NCBI GenBank assembly: GCA_024195585.1
Contig: SWBL01000050.1
Span: 1-64,000, forward strand
Direction: 5' to 3'
Length of the DNA: 64,000 bases
Source of the DNA: Aureobasidium sp. EXF-3400
Lineage: Eukaryota > Ascomycota > Dothideomycetes > Dothideales > Saccotheciaceae
Made by a program: the position numbers and the translations under genes. The notes beneath the pieces are model-generated. The model worked only from the letters and a program-made list of their open reading frames with translations, did no database searches and had not been told where the DNA came from. The stretch's first letter is position 1. Every line of letters begins with the position of its first letter. Positions 21,460 to 33,198 of this stretch are shown here, in pieces.

Positions 21460-23348
21460 ATGCTCTCGCGCGCGGCGCAACGTGCGGCAAAGGCCCCAAT
21501 TGCCCACTTCTCCACCTCTGCTCGCTTTGCAGCCAAACCCAGTCGCTTCGTTCCTGCCGGCTCTGCTGCTCCCAAGCCAGCAAAGCAGTCTCCTCCTGCC
21601 TCGTCGGCCCGCCAAACCTCGCCAGGCACCAGCCTTCCCAAGGACAAGACATGGAAGCCCACCGATAGCATCAAGTTCGCTGCTCCCGCTGCTGCTGCTT
21701 CGCAACCTATTCGTCCTTCCGCCGATGGCCCCGTAGCGCCAGATGCTTCTGCTAGCACAAAAGCTTCTCCCAGCGCAAACACCACACCGACCCAGCAGCC
21801 CGGTCCCAACGCCAAAACCACTTCTTCAAACCAAGCCTCGGAAGCTAGCAACCCTGCCTTCTCAGGTCCCAAATCCGCAGATGTCAACACCACTCCCACA
21901 GAGCAACCTACTGAAACCGAATCGCAACCCTCGGGTCCTCTGCCTGATTTGCGCCAAGGCATTCCCTCGACCTTCGATTTCGAGTTCATGAAGAAGGAGG
22001 CTAGCGCACAAAACCCTACCGAGCAGAAGGTCACTGGTGAAGAGACCCCCGAGTCCACTCCTGAAGCTGCTGGTTTCGGTGGAAGACGTGGTTCCGAGGG
22101 CGAGGATGAGCAATACCGTCGCGAGGATTACGAGACATCAATCGACAAGCGTCGCGCTAGAATGGCCAACTACGGCTATCTTTCGTTGTTGGCTTTCGCT
22201 GCCGCCGGTACCGCATACTTCACAAGACCTTACGGAGCCGACGAGACTCCTCAAGGTCTCGAGCCCGAGCACATCACCGGCTGGGCACCTCAGAGCATGT
22301 ACGCTCGTGTCAAGAACCGCATGAGCAGTCAGGCTGCCTACTACACCGAACCCACCTTCCAGAAGCTGTTGCCCGAAGTCCCCGAGACTCAACGCCCTCC
22401 TTTCACCCTGGTTCTCTCCCTCGAAGACTTACTCATCCACAGCGAGTGGTCTCGCGAGCACGGTTGGCGCACAGCTAAGCGTCCCGGTGTCGACTACTTC
22501 CTCAAGTACCTGAGTCAGTACTACGAGCTGGTCCTCTTCACCTCAGTACCCGTTGCCATGGCCGATCCTGTCATCAAGAAGCTCGACCCCTTCCACATCA
22601 TCCAGTGGCCCCTGTTCCGTGAAGCCACCAAGTACGAGAACGGTGAATACGTCAAGGACTTGAACTACCTAAACCGTCCTCTTGACAAGGTCATCATGAT
22701 CGACACCAAGGCCGCACACGTCAAGAACAACCCCAACAACGCGTAAGTTTTAATCGTTTCATACTGCCATCTTTATACTGACTCGAATTCTCTAGCATCG
22801 TCTTGCCCAAGTGGGAAGGCAAGCCCACTGACCCCCACGGCAGAGATCTCGTCGCACTTATCCCCTTCCTCGAATACGTCGCTACCATGGGTGTTGAAGA
22901 CACCCGCAAGGTCCTCGAATCGTTTGCCGGCACCGATATCCCCACTGAGTTTGCCGCTCGTGAAGCCAAGGCTCGCGAGGCCTTCCAGAAGCAACTCGCC
23001 GAAGAACAGTCGCGTCGTCCCACACGCTCGATCGGTGGCCTCCTCAACAAAGCCCTCGGTATCAAGGCTCAGCCCGGCGGTCTGTCTCTAGACAACGAGT
23101 CCACCGTCGCCGAAGGCTTGGCCCAAGGCAAGATGCTGTCCGACCAGATCCGCGAGCGCGGTCAACGCGAATACCAGCGCCTCGAAGCCGAGATCCAAAA
23201 GAACGGCGAGAAGTGGCTCAAGGAGATGGAAGAGGAAGAGAAGAAGTTTATGGAGAACATGAGCAAAGACATGAAGAAGAGTTGGTTCGGCTGGGGTTCA
23301 GCATCAGGAGCCCCTGCAGCCAGCGAGACGGCAGCGAGACAGGAGTAG
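21460..23348 (+). CDS. TIM50: Mitochondrial inner-membrane import receptor Tim50
   Basis: Two exons, 21460-22742 and 22796-23348, with a 53-nt intron (GTAAGT ... CTCTAG), giving 611 residues. The N-terminus MLSRAAQRAAKAPIAHFSTS is an Arg/Ser-rich mitochondrial presequence. A long Pro/Ala/Ser-rich stretch follows, then a single membrane segment at about 235-253 (YGYLSLLAFAAAGTAYF) and the FCP1-like domain from about 315 (FTLVLSLEDLLIHSEWSREH) through RPGVDYFLKYLSQYYELVLF and MIDTKAAHVKNNPNNA. As in other Tim50 proteins the phosphatase DxDxT motif is degenerate, so it is a receptor, not an enzyme. It hands presequence proteins from TOM to TIM23 (family knowledge). The C-terminal coiled coil (EYQRLEAEIQKNGEKWLKEM) resembles other filamentous fungal Tim50. 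Start is the ATG that gives the presequence. Confidence 0.96.
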
Positions 23349-23721
23349 AACTTCCTCGACTCGCTGTTGACTAACTTCTCACGTTATTGCACAAGGGAAT
23401 CCATGGCTCCTTATTACTTTTTCGTGTGAGTCTTGGAGATCTCTCCCCTCGACACAAACACATGTATTTCTATTACGGCTTGCATGAACACGACTGCTTG
23501 CTTGGCTTCTTTTTTCTTCTGCTTTTTGCGATTCGGTGTATAAAAATGTATATCATGTCCTTAGTCCTTCTATCTCTTCTTTGACCTTCCCAAGAAACAA
23601 GCAAACAAACGAAACAAGAATAAACTATCATGCGTCTGCCTTCCACTTCACATCCTTGAAACTCCAATCAGCCTCCTCAGGCTTCTCTCACATTCGACAT
23701 CTGCCTTGCTAAACCTCGATT

Positions 23722-23943
23722 TCATCGATCATCCTCAGCACCAGCACAGGTATCCTCCTCGTAGTCATAGTTTCTCCAAATGGCAGCTTGAGCTTGCATG
23801 ACTGCAGCAATTGCCCTGCTTTCTCCGGATGGCGTGCCAGGGGAACTGAGGGTGGTTGGAGTGTTGGGGAAACTGGTAATGAAGGTTACGCTGTTGGGTG
23901 TGCTGGCTGGAGTCGAGTAGGCGGAGTTGGGAGATTGAGACAT
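23722..23943 (-). CDS. Small Ser/Thr/Pro-rich hypothetical protein
   Basis: Single open frame of 73 residues starting at an ATG. The first half is Ser/Thr/Pro/Asn-rich (SPNSAYSTPASTPNSVTF); the second half contains ESRAIAAVMQAQAAIWRNYD and an acidic end. The change from low complexity to a short amphipathic alanine-rich helix looks more protein-like than its surroundings, and it stands alone in a gap between TIM50 and the MYND gene. I recognise no family, and it could be spurious. Confidence 0.4.
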   Translation of the reverse strand: MSQSPNSAYSTPASTPNSVTFITSFPNTPTTLSSPGTPSGESRAIAAVMQAQAAIWRNYDYEEDTCAGAEDDR

Positions 23944-24000
23944 CTTGTTGTTTTTGGGTTGGGTTTGTTCGGAGCTGTAGGTGGCTGGTCTTGGTGGTAA

Positions 24001-24085
24001 AGTTGGGATGATTGTGGTAGAGCTGGGATGATTGTGGTTGAGTTGGGATTGATCGGGGTGTAGTTGTGGTTGTGGTTGTGAGATG
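24001..24085. repeat. Imperfect G/T-rich tandem repeat
   Basis: Reiterated TTGGGATGATTGTGGT-like units (at about 24003, 24025 and 24047) running into GTTGTGGTTGTGGTTGTGAG. It lies upstream of the small minus-strand ORF at 23943, so it would be in that gene's promoter or leader, reading as a C/A-rich repeat on the transcribed strand. Confidence 0.6.
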
Positions 24086-24532
24086 ATAGTTGCGAGCGAA
24101 GACTGATTAATTTTATATGTGCAGGATTGTACTACGAGGAAGAGGAGATAGCTGGTGAGACGAGACAGTAGGTTTAGTTCTGAGTAAGACTTGAAGAAGG
24201 CAAGACAGACAAGTCTCAGACACCAGTTCTTTCACGTCTCAAGACAGCTAGGATCTTCACGGCCAAGTGTATATAAATACGAAGTTTGAGACAGCAGGAT
24301 GAGAGTCAAAAGGCTTGGAAGCTAAACTGTGGTATGTTGTATTCTTGTTTTACATAAAGCATGATTCGTTTAGCAAAACCAGGTCCACGACAACACCATC
24401 TGTGACTGGCCGAGACATGATAGCTATTGTGACTGTCAAGGAGGACGACGTTCTGTGGTCGCTATGACAATGTACAGCTAGGTTCTCTCCGTATCCATGA
24501 CTGCGAGCAGTGATCCCAGAAATTAGCAAAAG

Positions 24533-25911
24533 CTAAAGACAATTGTTCCAAGCGGAGGTCGAGGCGAGACAACGCTTCTTGTGTTTAGGCCAATCAGCCT
24601 TCTGACACTTCTTGCTGCAGTAGTGCTGTTCACCGCACTTTTTGCATAACAAGTGAGGTCTGTCAAGTGCTGCTTCGGTACCGCAATTGCCACAATTGAG
24701 CAGACTGTTCCCTTCGTCACTACTGCAATCAGATGAGATAGAAGCAGAAGTGGACTCTCCTGGAAGGACTGGCAGACCGCGTTGGCGGGCGCGCTCAGCC
24801 TTGCCTAAAGCAATCGCAAGGGCGGGAATTGTAGGCGCTTCGTATTTTCCACTTTCCGAGTCGTTATCCTCGTCCGTGGCCAGATCGTCCTGATTTCTGC
24901 CTAGAGGCCCTCTCTGTGCATTGGCTGCATCAACTGCATCTCTAGATCTGGCCCAAAGATTGCCCATGGTTCGGTAGAATGGATCCTTGCAAATCAACTT
25001 GTGCATGTGACGGTGTGCGAGTTCGCTTCAGAAAAATTAGCATATTACGCTGGGGTTGACTCGCACTTAGCAATCATACCATTTGCGGCTGCAGTAGAGT
25101 CGTTGGCCGCAGTCTGAACAGGGACGACAAGGTGAGCCATCCGCCGCCTTCTTCTTCCCACAATTACCGCAAGCATTCTGGGGATGCTCATTGTCGCCAG
25201 CAGCGGCGCACTTCAGAAGAGGACCAAACATCATCCTCGAAATCATCTTCAATCCTGGTTCAATGTCGTCTCCCAGGTCAATTAGACATTCGCTAATATC
25301 ACCCCATAGACGATTGCTGGGGGTATCGTCTTGGTCGAGGCCAATAGGGCGAGGCTTGTCCCGAAAGTTGTAGGGAGTACCATCCACATAGATGTTGAGC
25401 GCGTGTCGGAATTGTACCTGGGCATTGCGAGAGAAGCCGACTTTAGTGTATAGTTCCTCCAGCGACTGTCGAAAGTCAGGACGGATCACGCAGCCGAGTC
25501 GCATCATAGCGGCCCCGAGCAAGCAAAGATGATAGCCGGGACATCTCTCAGGAGGCCATGTCCACGTAGTGTTTGTCTTGTTGTAATTCGCGAGAACTGA
25601 TGTGTGATGGATCGGCAAACGTTTCTCGAGTAGCCTGTCCAGAGCACCAGCGTCGAGCTTCCTGCGGTATTCGAGCGCCTTCTCACTATCCAAATAGAGA
25701 AAACTGGTCAAGCCTTTCTCTGCTCCATCCACTTCCTTGACAAAGTCGCGCATGATGTGTGCATCAGCATCGTTCTCAAACAGACCTTGATTCGTCAGAG
25801 GAATTCATAAGCAACGAAGGCCGAGTGCTTACCGGTGCCCCATATGAGGACCTCCTGTGGTTTCGTGAGCTTCCAATGCGTATCGTCGGCAGATGGTTTG
25901 TTCGCAGTCAT
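24533..25911 (-). CDS. Two-MYND-finger protein with DUF4259-like start
   Basis: Three exons on the minus strand: 25911-25833, 25785-25080 and 25025-24533, with introns of 47 and 54 nt, giving 425 residues. The intron after residue 26 restores WGTGLFENDADAH, which resembles the opening motif of DUF4259-type proteins; this is a likeness by eye. The second intron falls exactly inside the first MYND finger: without splicing the frame stops, with it the ligands complete as CGNC (232-235), CRPC, CSDCGQRLYCSRKC (to 262) and H266/H270/C274. The second finger is at 373-414 and is canonical (CGNC, CKKCGEQHYCSKKC, DWPKHKKRC). MYND zinc fingers bind proline-rich partner peptides, often in transcription corepressors. 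The first finger lacks the usual QxxDW and reads ELAHRHMHKLIC, so it may be divergent in binding. Cellular role unknown. Confidence 0.82.
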
Positions 25912-26177
25912 GGTGGATTCGAGGTAGTAGTGATACGCAGATGAAGTTGGGCGAGCGGTGAAGAGCTTGGAAGTTCTGGGAGACGCTGCGAGTGAAGCAA
26001 GTGCGACGGACAACGCGAAGCTGCAGGAAGCCGCGACAAAGCGTGCCACCGCCAACCGAGGGAACGTGATTGAGCTGCCTATGTGGTTGCTCCAAGCAGC
26101 TTTTGTTTGATGGTCAAAAGGCCAGATCAAGGACAGTGTAGTTGTTTATCAATCGTGCAATGAGAGTAAGACAATGG

Positions 26178-26996
26178 TCACGCCTTAAGAGATCCGCAAA
26201 GGACCACATCGTCACCGAGTTGCTGCCACTTTGTCTGTCGAAGGCGAGCGACTGGCAGAGTGCTGCCTTCTGGTCTGGGCGGAGATACGACAACGCCACC
26301 TTGACCAAGCCAGGTAGGTGCGATGGTCACAATCACCGAATTGATCAGGTCTGCGTTCTCTGTCGACAAGAGCGAGTTTATGATGACCCCACCACCCTCA
26401 ATCATGATACTCCCGATGCCTCTTTCCTTGATGGTCTGCAAAATATCAAGCCAAGCAATTGAAGTCTTGTTCTCAGATGTTGTTGGTTGTGGCTCGAGCA
26501 CAATGTAACATCCTCCAACTTCTTCCAGCAACTTCGCATTCTCTGCACTTGGCGTCTTTGAAGTCACAATCCATGGCGCTTTACCTTGTCCTTTTCTGGC
26601 AAGATTCAGGATTTTGGTTTCTGAAGTCAGCTGCCATCTCCCTTGAGGGTCCACAACAACAGGCCGAGGCTGGCCAGTCAAGCCTTCACCACCATAACCA
26701 CCGACGCCTTGGATTCTGCAATTCAAGCTGGGGTTGTCGGCAATGGCAGTGCCTACACCGACCATGATCGCATCATGCTTACAACGAAGGTAGTGGGTCA
26801 TGGCTTTCGATTGTGGGCCTGACAATGCTGTCTGGACACCAGGAGCTAGAGAGAGTGCCGAATCCAGTGATGTTGCAAATGTGAGTGTAACAAAGGGCAA
26901 GCCTGGATTTGTTGACTGGCGGTCGGTCACAGGAAGATAAGGTTCCAGGAACACCCGATCGACCTCAGGATACAGCAACTCTCCGCGGCTTGTCAT
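26178..26996 (-). CDS. RIB7: Riboflavin pathway reductase RIB7
   Basis: Single exon, 272 residues, close to the family's usual 240-280. It is the RibD C-terminal (dihydrofolate-reductase-like) fold: PFVTLTFATSLDSALSLAPG near the start, GPQSKAMTHYLRCKHDAIMVGVGTA, ADNPSLNCR, RPVVVDPQGRW, and IGSIMIEGGGVIINSLL, where the Gly-rich loop contacts NADPH. The enzyme reduces 2,5-diamino-6-ribosylamino-4(3H)-pyrimidinone 5'-phosphate, the second step of riboflavin synthesis in fungi (family knowledge). The start is the ATG in front of the conserved region. The MYND gene follows on the same strand; a glutaminase is divergent about 930 bp upstream. Confidence 0.93.
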   Translation of the reverse strand: MTSRGELLYPEVDRVFLEPYLPVTDRQSTNPGLPFVTLTFATSLDSALSLAPGVQTALSGPQSKAMTHYLRCKHDAIMVGVGTAIADNPSLNCRIQGVGGYGGEGLTGQPRPVVVDPQGRWQLTSETKILNLARKGQGKAPWIVTSKTPSAENAKLLEEVGGCYIVLEPQPTTSENKTSIAWLDILQTIKERGIGSIMIEGGGVIINSLLSTENADLINSVIVTIAPTWLGQGGVVVSPPRPEGSTLPVARLRQTKWQQLGDDVVLCGSLKA

Positions 26997-27930
26997 GATG
27001 TGTGATGTTTACACGTGCAGTGATGCGAGGACTTTCGAGAGATCAACTTGTCACTTTATGGTTGGAAGCCTCGGCTGGCCAGAAGTCTTGACCGAAGGAT
27101 TTCCAAGCTTTCTGGTGACCCTGTCCGACCAAACCCGCATCTCCAAGACATCCAAGACGTCTGCTCCTACATCAACACCGCTCTTTGCACTCCGTCTCCA
27201 GCAATGTATCTCACTGGCGTGCTGCAGTGCAACATCGGAGACTTGACAACACTTGGTCTCCACCGTTGATCGCCTATTGTTAATTTTCACTGATCACATG
27301 CCTCTATGCATGCTCGTTACTCCGCTCTACATCTGCCATGTCGTCGATCAGCCAAAACTCTGATTCGTCGCCATTGAGCCGTAGCCATCATACGGCTACA
27401 ACTTGAACTCCTGACTCGAGTCATTCGCAGTGAGAAATTAAAGATGGCACCTCATTCCTAACAAAATGCCATCGCTTGGCACTCGACACCGCTAAATCGG
27501 GACAAGCTCTTTTCCCCGGCCACAAGCATTCGTCCGAGATCATCTCATACTCAGACAGTCAATCAGATGAGACTCTACAACAATGACTACTCCTGTACCT
27601 CGACTGCTGAGACCTGCGAGATGACCTTCCTGTGGACATGCCAATCGCCAGTTCCTGGGCGGCGCTTTCCAAGATGTAGACGACTAGCTTGGCAGCTACA
27701 CAGAGAAACACCACCGGATGACAGCACATAAGTATGACCGTTGGAAAAAGTGCGAAACTCATTGGATGTTACATTCCGCACCCTCCTAATCACTGGTCAT
27801 GCCCTGTGTCGATCTTCTACACTGGTCTGGATATCTCCCTAGCTTGTAGACGAGCGAATTCAAAAAGGCAGGCTCGTCCTCACAGTTTATACCACTGCAT
27901 ATCTCATTGTATCGTTATCCATCAGGCAAG
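26997..27930. other. Intergenic between RIB7 and glutaminase
   Basis: 934 bp between two divergent genes; it should hold both promoters. No frame of interest and no repeat recognised. Nitrogen control of the glutaminase (GATA-type sites) would be expected, but GATA motifs are too short to claim here. Confidence 0.5.
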
Positions 27931-30400
27931 ATGTTTTCTCTCACATATCTGTCCCTGCTGGTACCAACAGTCTTGGCTCAATCCTCTTTCTCTCCAACGA
28001 GGCCACCAGCAATACCTCTTGCTGTCTCGAACCCATACCTCAATACTTGGCAGCAAGCCGGTAGTGATGGGGGCAATGGTGGATATGTAAGCATGCCGAA
28101 CATGAAATCATTGGTCTCTACTGATTCTTGATAGCTTGCTGGGCAGTGGCCGAAGTTCTGGGCGTCAGTTCAATGAACCACTTCTCATAACTAAATGCTG
28201 ACACTAAACAGGGGCCAAGTGACCGGCTGGACAGGTAACATTTCTGAGCAAGTTCGGGGAGAGTTAGTGGTTGACATATGTTAGGTCTCATCAGGGTTGA
28301 TGGAGGTGCTGCAGTGACCTGGATGGGAGCGCCAAGCGGACCTGCTGTCGCCAACCAAACCAGTTTCGAATATACCTCGACCAGATCTGTCTTCACTCTC
28401 TCAGTTGGCGGCAAAGTTGGTATGAACGTGACTTTCCTCTCTCCAGTCGAACCCACCGACCTCAGACGCCAGTCTATCCCAGCATCTTACATGAATGTTG
28501 AGGTCTTCTCTATTGATGGTGCTGAACACAAGGTCCAGCTTTACTCGGATGTCTCTGCTGAATGGGCTTCGGGGGATAGGTCTGCCATTGCAGAGTGGGA
28601 CTTTGGCAATATCAACTCAACCCCATCAAAGCGTGCAGATCCAGCGACGAGTTACTCAACGATGCAGACAGTAACGGTACCTGACTCATCGACTGCTTCT
28701 TCAAATCTTTCGTCGACTGCGGCCGTCTCTTCTCAGACCGAAGGGATAACCACAACTCCATCTGCGCCATCTGCTACAGCTACAGGGACTGCGTCGCCTG
28801 GCGGCATAACTTATCATCGCTTTTATCGCCGCGATCAGCAGGTCTTCGCTGAGAACTCGGATCAAGCAAGTTGGGGTAACTGGATCTACGCATGCAATCA
28901 TGGTGGCTTGACCTACTCAAACGGTGGTGTTGATGCGGACGTCCGTGGAGCATTTATCAACGATGGCATGCTCAACAATGATCTGAACACCAACTTCAGA
29001 GCGATTAGCAACCAGTGGCCTGTTTTTGCTTTCGCTCTTGACCTTGGATCTGTTGGAAGCAATCCAGCGTCAGCATTGTTTACATTGACCTTATCTCAAG
29101 AGCAAGCCATCCAATTTGAGTACGCTACCAATAAGGTTCAACAACTACCCCCACTCTGGACCAGCTACTTCTCGAGCGAACTGGACTTGATTTCATTCTT
29201 CTATAACGACTGGTCCAATGCTCAGACTAGTGCAACTAGCATCGACACAAAAGTTTCTACAGATTCATTGGCCAATGCAGGGCAAGACTACCTCACCATC
29301 ACCAGCCTTGCTGTTCGTCAGGTCTTCGCCACTACACAGCTTGCTGGCTCACAAGATTCTTATTACCTTTTCTTGAAGGAAATCAGTAGCAACGGTGATA
29401 TGCAGACTGTGGATGTCATTTTCCCTGCCTTCCCACTTTTCATCTACTTTAACCCAGATCTTGGTCGTCTGTTGCTTGAGCCGCTGTTCATCAATCAAGA
29501 AGCCGGCAACTGGCCTGCTGCATATGCTATTCATGATCTAGGAGTCTTCCCGAATGCAACCGGTCACAATGACGGTAATGCTGAGAACCAGCCACTAGAG
29601 GAATGTGGCAACATGATCATCATGGCTCTCGCTGTTGCTCAGAAGATTTCAGGCGGCGCCGATTACCTGAACCAACATTATACCATCCTCAAGCAATGGA
29701 ACGACTACCTCGTACTTGACTCGTTGATCCCCTCGAATCAAATCTCTACCGATGACTTCGCTGGTTCATTAGCAAACCAAACGAACCTAGCACTCAAAGG
29801 CATTATCGGCATCGAAGCCATGGCTATCATCGCAAATATCACTGGTCATAACAATGACGCCAAGAACTTTACCAGTATTGCTCATGACTACATTACTAAA
29901 TGGCAAAAGCTGGGCATCGCACAGGGCACGAATGGCTCGCTCCCACACACAACACTTGCATACGGCATGTCAAACACTCACGGCTTACTCTACAATCTTT
30001 ATGCCGATGCCTGGGTAAAGACAAACATTGTGCCTCGCAGCGTGTACAAGATGCAGTCAAACTTCTACCCGACCGTCGCAATGCAATATGGTGGTAAGTA
30101 AAACTTCATATCTACTTCACCACTTTGACTAATACATCTTCAGTGCCTCTAGATACTCGCCACAGCTACACAAAGCTCGACTGGGAAATCTTTGCCGCTG
30201 CCGTTGCTGCTCCCTCCACCAAACAACTCTTCATCTCGAAGATCGCATCTTGGATCGGCAAGACTCCGACGAACAGACCGTTCACCGATCTTTATGAGAC
30301 TGATAGTGGAGATTATCCTGGAGGTATAAACTTTGCGGCTAGACCAGTCTTGGGTGGCGTGTTTGCTCCTTTGTTGGTTGGGAAAGGTCCACTAGGTTGA
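27931..30400 (+). CDS. gtaA: Secreted glutaminase A (GtaA family)
   Basis: Five exons: 27931-28086, 28135-28163, 28212-28234, 28285-30093 and 30144-30400, giving 757 residues. Residues 1-16 (MFSLTYLSLLVPTVLA) form a signal peptide. Splicing the tiny second and third exons (29 and 23 nt) restores GGNGGYLAGQWPKFW and GQVTGWTGLIRVDGG, which is strongly diagnostic of the fungal GtaA family with its DUF5127, DUF4965 and DUF1793 domains. Later landmarks are FAFALDLGSVG, the DUF4965 region around YFNPDLGRLLLEPLF, NQPLEECGNMIIMALAVAQ, and the end MQYGVPLDTRHSYTKLDWEIF. Many Asn-X-Ser/Thr sites suggest glycosylation. The family hydrolyses extracellular L-glutamine to glutamate. A Ser/Thr/Ala-rich insert at about residues 190-240 is less conserved. 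Two 48-nt introns and two of 50 nt. Confidence 0.92.
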
Positions 30401-33198
30401 GTCATGATGATGATTTGGATACAAAGAGTTGAGCGGGTATGTGAGCTGTGAAAACACGCAGTGTCTGAAGGAGCATCGGAACATGTATCGAGAGCTCAAT
30501 GACTCCTTAGCTCCCTCTGGATGCATATATGATTTGAGGGTGACCGTGCAATGACACGACTGAATATCGGCAGGATCTAACACGGGAGGAAGATAGGATG
30601 AACGCAATCGAATCGGTGATTTGCACAATCAGGAGTACATTGAAGTATAAATATCTCATCAACGACTAATCTTGCCGAAAAATCACAGTGTCGTTGGGAT
30701 AGAATTCTAGAACTTCTTCTTCGGCACCCTATAATCTTACAACGACATGAGTTCAGGCTTCGTACTGGGGTCGCCCGGTAAGATAGGCAAGTTGATCGCA
30801 GGAGTAACCAGGTCTTTGTTCCTTCTCTGATGCTCGGTATTCGGCTATCTACTACAGATCAGATTTTACTCTTGCGTAACTTCACAGGCTCCCTAGATTA
30901 GAGAGGCGGTTTTGAGAGATAGGTGTTCAAAGCTGGGGCTTACGGACCCCTTTCTTTTTGGTACCTTGCTACCTTGCTTCATACATTAGGCAGTATCACC
31001 AATACATCGCGTTTGTGTGGGTCTGCTCGAGGTTTGAACCCGATGCTTGCGCCAAAACCCCGTACTGTGAGCGGGATGCATCTGTAGCACTGAGGCATTA
31101 TATACTTGTCGACACAACAGCTGTCTGAGAAGACTTTGTCATCATTTTTAGCCACTACTTTGTCATGTACTTTAGCCACCAAATTACATATGTCATGTCA
31201 GCACGAACATTCAGCCAACGAGTCTGCTTTCAAAACTCAGCAGACTCCGCCTTGGTTCCAACCGAGATGTATTCTTATGAATACTTCTACTTATCATTGT
31301 CTTCTACAGAAACGTGTTATTTGGGGAGCATCACTGACCTTATATTCTTACTTCCGCTACTAGTTCTTGACATGCTGGGCCATAGATGAACACCATAAAG
31401 TGGTGTAGCGCAGTAAGAGGCAATGGGTTGCAAATAACCAAGACATTTTGAGATCAGAATGGAATATGTCCGCAAGGTCACAAACCACAAAAAGAGCGCA
31501 ACTTGACCAACCGAAAACCAGGCACACCGGCAACTGGTCTGATGGAATCTATTAAAAAAGACGCTCTCGAGGGACTGGAACAGAGTTACAAAACAGTACA
31601 CAAGAATCATCCAATGGCAGGTGCTTCTTACAAACTGCTCATTTGTCGCGCCTACCCATCTTCTGTCATTGCTTCAACTGTCAACTTCCAACAACGTTAC
31701 TTCCTCCATCGAACTTGCCTTTCGCACTATCTAAGTCAACGGACCCTACATCCTGCATGCTCCATTCAAGTACTCATCTTGCGGACAACTGACTAGTTGG
31801 CTCACTGCTGTCGAGTTCATATGCCAGCAGACGATCTCCATCAGGTCCGTGGTACACCAAGAGCTTTTATGATCTCCAAAAGGTATATGATAAGTTGGAT
31901 CTCGGTATTGCCGCCTGAGATTTTGTTTTGCTTCTGTCAAGTCGTGGACCTGGTTCTTGCTTTGATGTGCTTTGGAAATACAAACATCATCCTCCTCGCA
32001 GCCAGGGCAGCAGGATGTAGGCTGGTGTGTGATTTGAATGGTGCAAGACGATTCAAGGCTATGAGAAGTAGGCTGGCTTCACTGAGTAGCACGGCAAGAC
32101 GGACAGGTGCTTTTCAAGCGACTGTGTGTTATCAGTGCACATCTCATAGCCACTTATCTGATATGCTCCTTCGACTCGGCTCCCCATACCTTCCTATCTC
32201 AACCCCATACAACTCCTATCATACAAGTTGACCCGGTAGATAATTCAGAAGGGGTCACCGCTTCATGTCCACTGCATGCAGACTGTCCCTCGCCACAAAC
32301 AATCAAAATGTCCGACGTTGCTTGAAAGGCTTGTCCTACCCGCTAAATTGCTTGTCCATCCCAAACAAGCACTTTTCAGCTTGGAAAAGCCGTTTCCCTA
32401 ACAGCCTCAACCGTCAAATCCGGCAATAATCACCCCCGCGGGGCGTATCTGAAACCTTGACGTTCTGGACTTTAGACAGATGACAGTTTCGGTACTTTGT
32501 GATTTGTAGCGAGGAAGCAAAGGACTGAACGTTGAGGGATACATGTCGAAGCGAGGGCAGGTCTGGGGCAACTTCGAAGTCGGGGCAATTCTGAAGAAAC
32601 ATCAGTGTTGTCCGAGATATACAAGGGGCTCCCCAATAGGCACTGGGTAACGGAGCCCGAGGGCATGACAGATAAGATTGGAGTATATTTTATGAGAGCT
32701 CAAGGAATCGATTTCTAGAAAAAGCCAAATGTAAGGGGGAGCCTCAGTTGAGCACGCGACAATGTCAGCTGCGGGCTGCAGCAAACGGACATCGCATTGC
32801 GTGGCCTAGCGGGAAGACGTATAAGGGCACGCGGATAAAAGATGCCGGTGGCGTAACCATGTATTTCATCGTTGCAAAAAGCATGAACCAAACTGGGAAG
32901 AAATAGGTGGGAAGTCGGAAATTGGTTCCGTGTGTTTATGGTATCTATGTTATGCTATGCTATGGTTGACGAAAGCCAAAGAGCAGAAAGACACGACTTG
33001 GGAATATACAGGAATGCTATTAACATGTGCGTCGTGAGGTATCGTGTAGAGAAAACAGGCAAGATGCAAGATGCAAGATGTATATGCAAATGCGTTGCTG
33101 CGAAAAAGAAAGGCTCCAAAACGCCATCGCTGGAAAAGCGCAACAATCGTGAAGACTCGTAAGAGTCAGAATGTACAAAGCAAAAAGTGTGTCCATGT
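30401..33198. other. Gene-poor island 1
   Basis: 2.8 kb with no supported gene. Open frames here (for example 31503-31796 plus, 31746-31940 minus, 32955-33371 minus) are short and match nothing. It contains one copy of the terminal-inverted module (31840-31956), a short GATGCAA-type triplication at about 33062-33080, and a T-loop-like GGTTTGAACCC at about 31030 without a matching acceptor stem. Confidence 0.55.
31840..31956 (-). repeat. Inverted-end module copy 1
   Basis: Left end ATCAGGTCCGTGG (31840-31852), right end GTGGACCTGGTTC (31944-31956). Same family and same direction as the copies at 36-45 kb. The isolated leftmost member. Confidence 0.5.

Noticed and set aside
30979..31182. tRNA-like T loop (GGTTTGAACCC on the plus strand) suggesting a minus-strand tRNA
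   Set aside because: The T stem can pair, but no matching 5' acceptor strand lies at the right distance and the anticodon arm does not form.
33062..33080. GATGCAA triplication as a possible CRISPR-like or satellite array
   Set aside because: Only three 7-8 bp units; ordinary slippage.
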